NCBI RefSeq assembly: GCF_004027225.2
Contig: NC_046358.1
Span: 62,295,528 to 62,359,527, forward strand
Length of the DNA stretch: 64,000 nucleotides
Source: Strigops habroptila
Lineage: Eukaryota > Chordata > Aves > Psittaciformes > Psittacidae
Reading direction: 5' to 3'
The position numbers and the translations under genes are program-made. Below, one piece after another: positions 60,601 through 64,000 of the stretch. How positions within the stretch are numbered: position 1 is the stretch's first letter; each line of letters starts with the position of its first letter. The notes beneath the pieces were generated by a model that saw only the letters and a program-made list of their open reading frames with translations, did no database searches and was not told where the DNA came from.

Positions 60601-63600
60601 GCCAATATAAATAATTCCACAAACAACATTTGCGAAGTTCTGACATGTGGCAAATGTTCAGTAGCTATGTTTAGCACATGCTGGATAATCCAAGTTCTTC
60701 ATACACATTAAATTAGCAATTTTGACTCATGATAAAAATGGAAATTAAAAAAAAAGAAAGACTTTTACAATCTATTTCAACCATAAGAGGAAAAAAGCGT
60801 GTCATACAAGAGTGATAAAAACTTACAGGAAGAGGTGCTTCCTTAATATAACAACCAAGGTACTTTTTCTAGTTTTGTACTACCAGTGGTATTACTAAAG
60901 CTTTTCTGCTGTTGAGCACAGAGGAATCCTTGGGTAGAGTATTGCTGCTACAGTTGTTCCTATATCATCCTCTCCTCAGCCAATATCCTGAGCACTGAAG
61001 CTGTTGATATCCAACTGTCAGAATAGTCCCTTAAGGAAAGAGCAGACCTCCTTAATGTTATTCCTTATGAAGACTTCCATACTTTCTCCAAACTTCTGCA
61101 GCTTTTATTAGCAGAAATTCTGGTATTTACTCCCTTTGGGGAGGAAATGCTCAGCTGTTTCTCTTAGAGAAAGTATCAAGGTTATATTCATCTTCTTTGA
61201 AGAAAGTAGAGAGACTGGAAAATGGAATATCTTCCTACTAACACCTCAGAGGTTTTGTTGCATAAATTTGAATATTTTATTTGCTAATGCTACTACAGTG
61301 CCTTATGCTTCCCAGCTCAGATGTTCTCTCCTCTTATGCAACACAGACACTCTTAAACATTAGAAGACCAGCATATGAAGAGACTGTTCACCTGCCAAGG
61401 ATCATGGGAATTGTAGTCCAAGGCAAACTTAGCCAAGAGCAGCAGACTTATCTCCTTGGAGGCACTACAGCAGAAGACTCACATAAACATAGAAATGGCC
61501 ACAACTAAAGTATTTGGCTGAAATGCTGTAGGTATTCATTCATGATTTTCTTTTGCAAAAGAAAACTAGAAATCACAGATGGAAATCTGAAACTTTCTGT
61601 GAAAAGCTAAGAGGTGAAACAGCTTTAGGATTTTAAGATCCAGGTGAATACTAGTCATGTTATCTGACAAAGGAAGAAACTGAGTCATTAAGGAGAGGGT
61701 CAGGGTCAGCCACTAAAATGGTGACTAAACGGAAAGCTGAACCAAGCACTCAGAAGCGTTGGTGAGGGACAGAAGGTTGGGGAGAGGAAAGAACAGTACC
61801 AGCTGCAATTCTGATCAACCTTAACAGGTATGGAACCACATCATAAACGTTGCCTCTTGAAACAGCCACCTTAACTCTGCCCAACTTCTGTTGTTGTGTT
61901 GTCACTTCCCTGCCCCTTCCCTAAATACTCTACTTTTACTGAATGGGGAAGAAGCACTATCCCAAAACGGTCTTTGCCTTTCTTCCCCTGACAAGCTTTT
62001 GGCTTGATCTTTCCTTTGTCCAGCTTCTAGGCAGCTATTTAGATGAAAACAAATGCTCAGCAGAGATGCAAACCACACAAGATTAGCATTCCTCATCAGT
62101 ATATGCAGACATATTATCACTAGATTCTTACCAGACGACAGCAAGCAAGCAGAAGCATGGCTGGATAACACTACATCAAGGTAACCTTTTATTCTGCAGT
62201 ATGGAAACTTAAATGTTCTATAAAAGATTTGTTTTCATTTGCATGTTTATTTGTATACCCTTTCAGTTCCTTGTGTTTAACAGAAAACGCAGATTCATTC
62301 CAGGGGTATTCAGCCATGGTAGAAATTCCACAGATTCCCCTCTCTTGCAGGATCTCAGAGTGTTAGTAAACATAACAGGCAACCAATCAGTCAGGCTACA
62401 GGAACACACACGTCTCCAGAAGGCAGTGAGAAAGCCTTAAATAAAACATAGTACCAGCTTTCAGTAGAGTGCATTGAGACAAATGCCAGGGCTGTGAAAG
62501 GTGTCACTGGGATTACCAATGACGTGCTAATGGCTGTTCAAGCAATCTCTGTGCCTCCTTCTCTCTGACTCACTGTCTCCCTTTGGAGGCTCCTCTCACG
62601 TCATTGAGGGACTGAGGGTTATTCACAGATCACTGACTAAATGCAAGCTTTAGCTTCCCGCCTGCATTCCCCTGGCCATAGGAACAGGACTGAGGTCACA
62701 GTCAAGCAGCTTTTGAGCTTTTTATCAATAGACCCAATGGAAAACCAAACAAAACAAACAACAAAAACTCGAGCACCTTCTGCTCTCCTGCTTCTATCTC
62801 CCACCAACCTGCACTCCCCCAAAATCAGGACTTGCCTTTCTGGTTTGTGCTGTTTTCTCCAACGGGTTAAATATTCCTCTGATCACAGCAGAAGTTTTAT
62901 GGTTTCTGACTCTTTGCAGAGGCTTCTGACTAATAACGCAACATGAAACGTATACATATATAAAGCTCCCAAGTTTCAGATGAGAATCCAGCTTCAGGAT
63001 AAGTACTAGAGAAACCTTTTGTTACTACTAGAAACAAATGAGCCACAAGTCAACTTATACACCTGTTTCTAATTAGGTTTTACAGTGTGCTGTGATGCTC
63101 TCTCACATACTTTTTATACAAGCACTTTAGCAGGAAGTGCTTCAGGCACTGCCAGTGCAATGTCTTTGACTCAAGCCCCTTCCAAGTCACTATTATCACT
63201 CACCCAAGTGCTATACTGTTGTTGATCTTTTAAATTGGATTCCACGAGTTAGTCATCGTTTTTACTGTAACTGTTAGGTTAAGGCATTACATCCCCAAAT
63301 GAGACTGGCACACAATACTACAATCCCAATGCAGCTAATACTGTATTGTTTTAATGGTGCCTTTGACCGACCACAGTGGCTTTCTTCCCCTTTCCATGTG
63401 GAAATTATCTGTACTGCAAAAAGTGCATCTGTACTAAGATAACTGCAATAGTATTATGGGAATGTAATGAGAACAGTTAGTATCTACACAGCAAAGTAGT
63501 ATAATATTTGTCTGCAGAAAAAAAAATCCCAAACAACCTCAATAAGAGACGATTAGTTTATAAAGGATGACAAAAATAAAGGACTCAAATCCTGTGTCTT

Positions 63601-64000
63601 CAATGAACGTGACATGCCATCAAACTGGCTTCAGCACATATGAGCAAACACACTGCAGGTGCGTGAGTGTAACCCATCCATAGGGCTTTTACACATCGTC
63701 TTCCTCACCTCCTCATGTGTAGTTGTTGTTCCTGCAGTGCCTTCTCCCCATTTCACTCATTCTCCTCATTGGTTTTATCCAGGTACCAGTTTTTCACCTG
63801 TAATCCTCACCACTTGTTGCAATATTCCAACAATCAAGATGGCACTTTTTTCCATCTACGGCCCTCTTAAAGTAAAGCAGCAGATTCACTTCATCATCCC
63901 TGGTATTCCCAAATTGCCCAGCCAATTCATCACAAAAGCCTATTCCATCACACTTGGTATCACAAAACAAGATTATTATTTTGATCCAGAGATCACATTT
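54640..64000. other. Right end with no established gene
   Basis: I find no repeat family and no chain of exons. Isolated exon-like signals are at 56788-56877 (plus), 59163-59202 (minus) and 62132-62158 (minus). The upstream exons and promoter of the large minus-strand gene may lie here. Confidence 0.4.
56788..56877 (+). CDS. Isolated plus-strand exon-like segment, 90 nt
   Basis: The acceptor (AATTACTGTTCATTGCCAG) and donor (GGCAG|GTAGGCTTGG) are good. After two bases the frame reads RGDVIWPIEIAPQLTARQI and IWRDTDSSWA, with one base left. The tryptophan content and the open frame are protein-like, but no partner exon was found, so it may be chance. Confidence 0.25.

Noticed and set aside
1..64000. 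CRISPR arrays, tRNA or rRNA genes, bacterial operons
   Set aside because: No regularly spaced repeats, no tRNA or rRNA sequence, and no long packed ORFs. The DNA is vertebrate.

Overview
The window reads as bird nuclear DNA. It is AT-rich, mostly non-coding, and carries CR1 non-LTR retrotransposon copies, two of them with the octamer-type 3' end (ATTCTATG units) typical of avian CR1. It also holds three solo endogenous-retrovirus LTRs of one family. There is no bacterial-type gene packing, and no rRNA, tRNA or CRISPR array was seen.

The main content is one large gene on the minus strand, whose exons are too short to show as long ORFs. I found about two dozen candidate exons between about 51.7 kb (upstream end seen) and 10.5 kb (downstream end seen). 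They were chosen by acceptor and donor signals, an open frame, and codon-phase agreement between neighbours. Two runs are the best supported: 47678 to 41825 (six exons, 45-233 nt) and 23649 to 12626 (eight exons, 57-181 nt). Within each run every junction agrees in phase. The middle (33.5 to 24.2 kb) and the upstream end (51.7 to 49.5 kb) are less certain, and two alternative phase-consistent paths exist near 28.4-30.8 kb. I do not recognise the protein. The visible parts look helical or hydrophobic in the N-terminal half and mixed polar towards the C-terminus.

Repeats lie in the introns and at the right end. The solo LTRs (14314-14889, 31363-31935, 40830-41394) share one orientation, and each is flanked by a 5-bp target duplication. 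CR1 pieces range from very old fragments (near 0.4 kb and 4.6 kb) to a younger copy at 53.6-54.3 kb that still encodes the end of the reverse transcriptase. Other structure includes a C24/hairpin/A24 tract at 11.27-11.34 kb, a near-perfect 44-bp palindrome next to a GAAA-loop hairpin at 38.73-38.80 kb, and an A-rich block at 1.57-1.71 kb.

The right end (54.6-64 kb) holds no gene I can establish, only isolated exon-like signals. Exon calls are inference from sequence. None was checked by alignment or RNA data.
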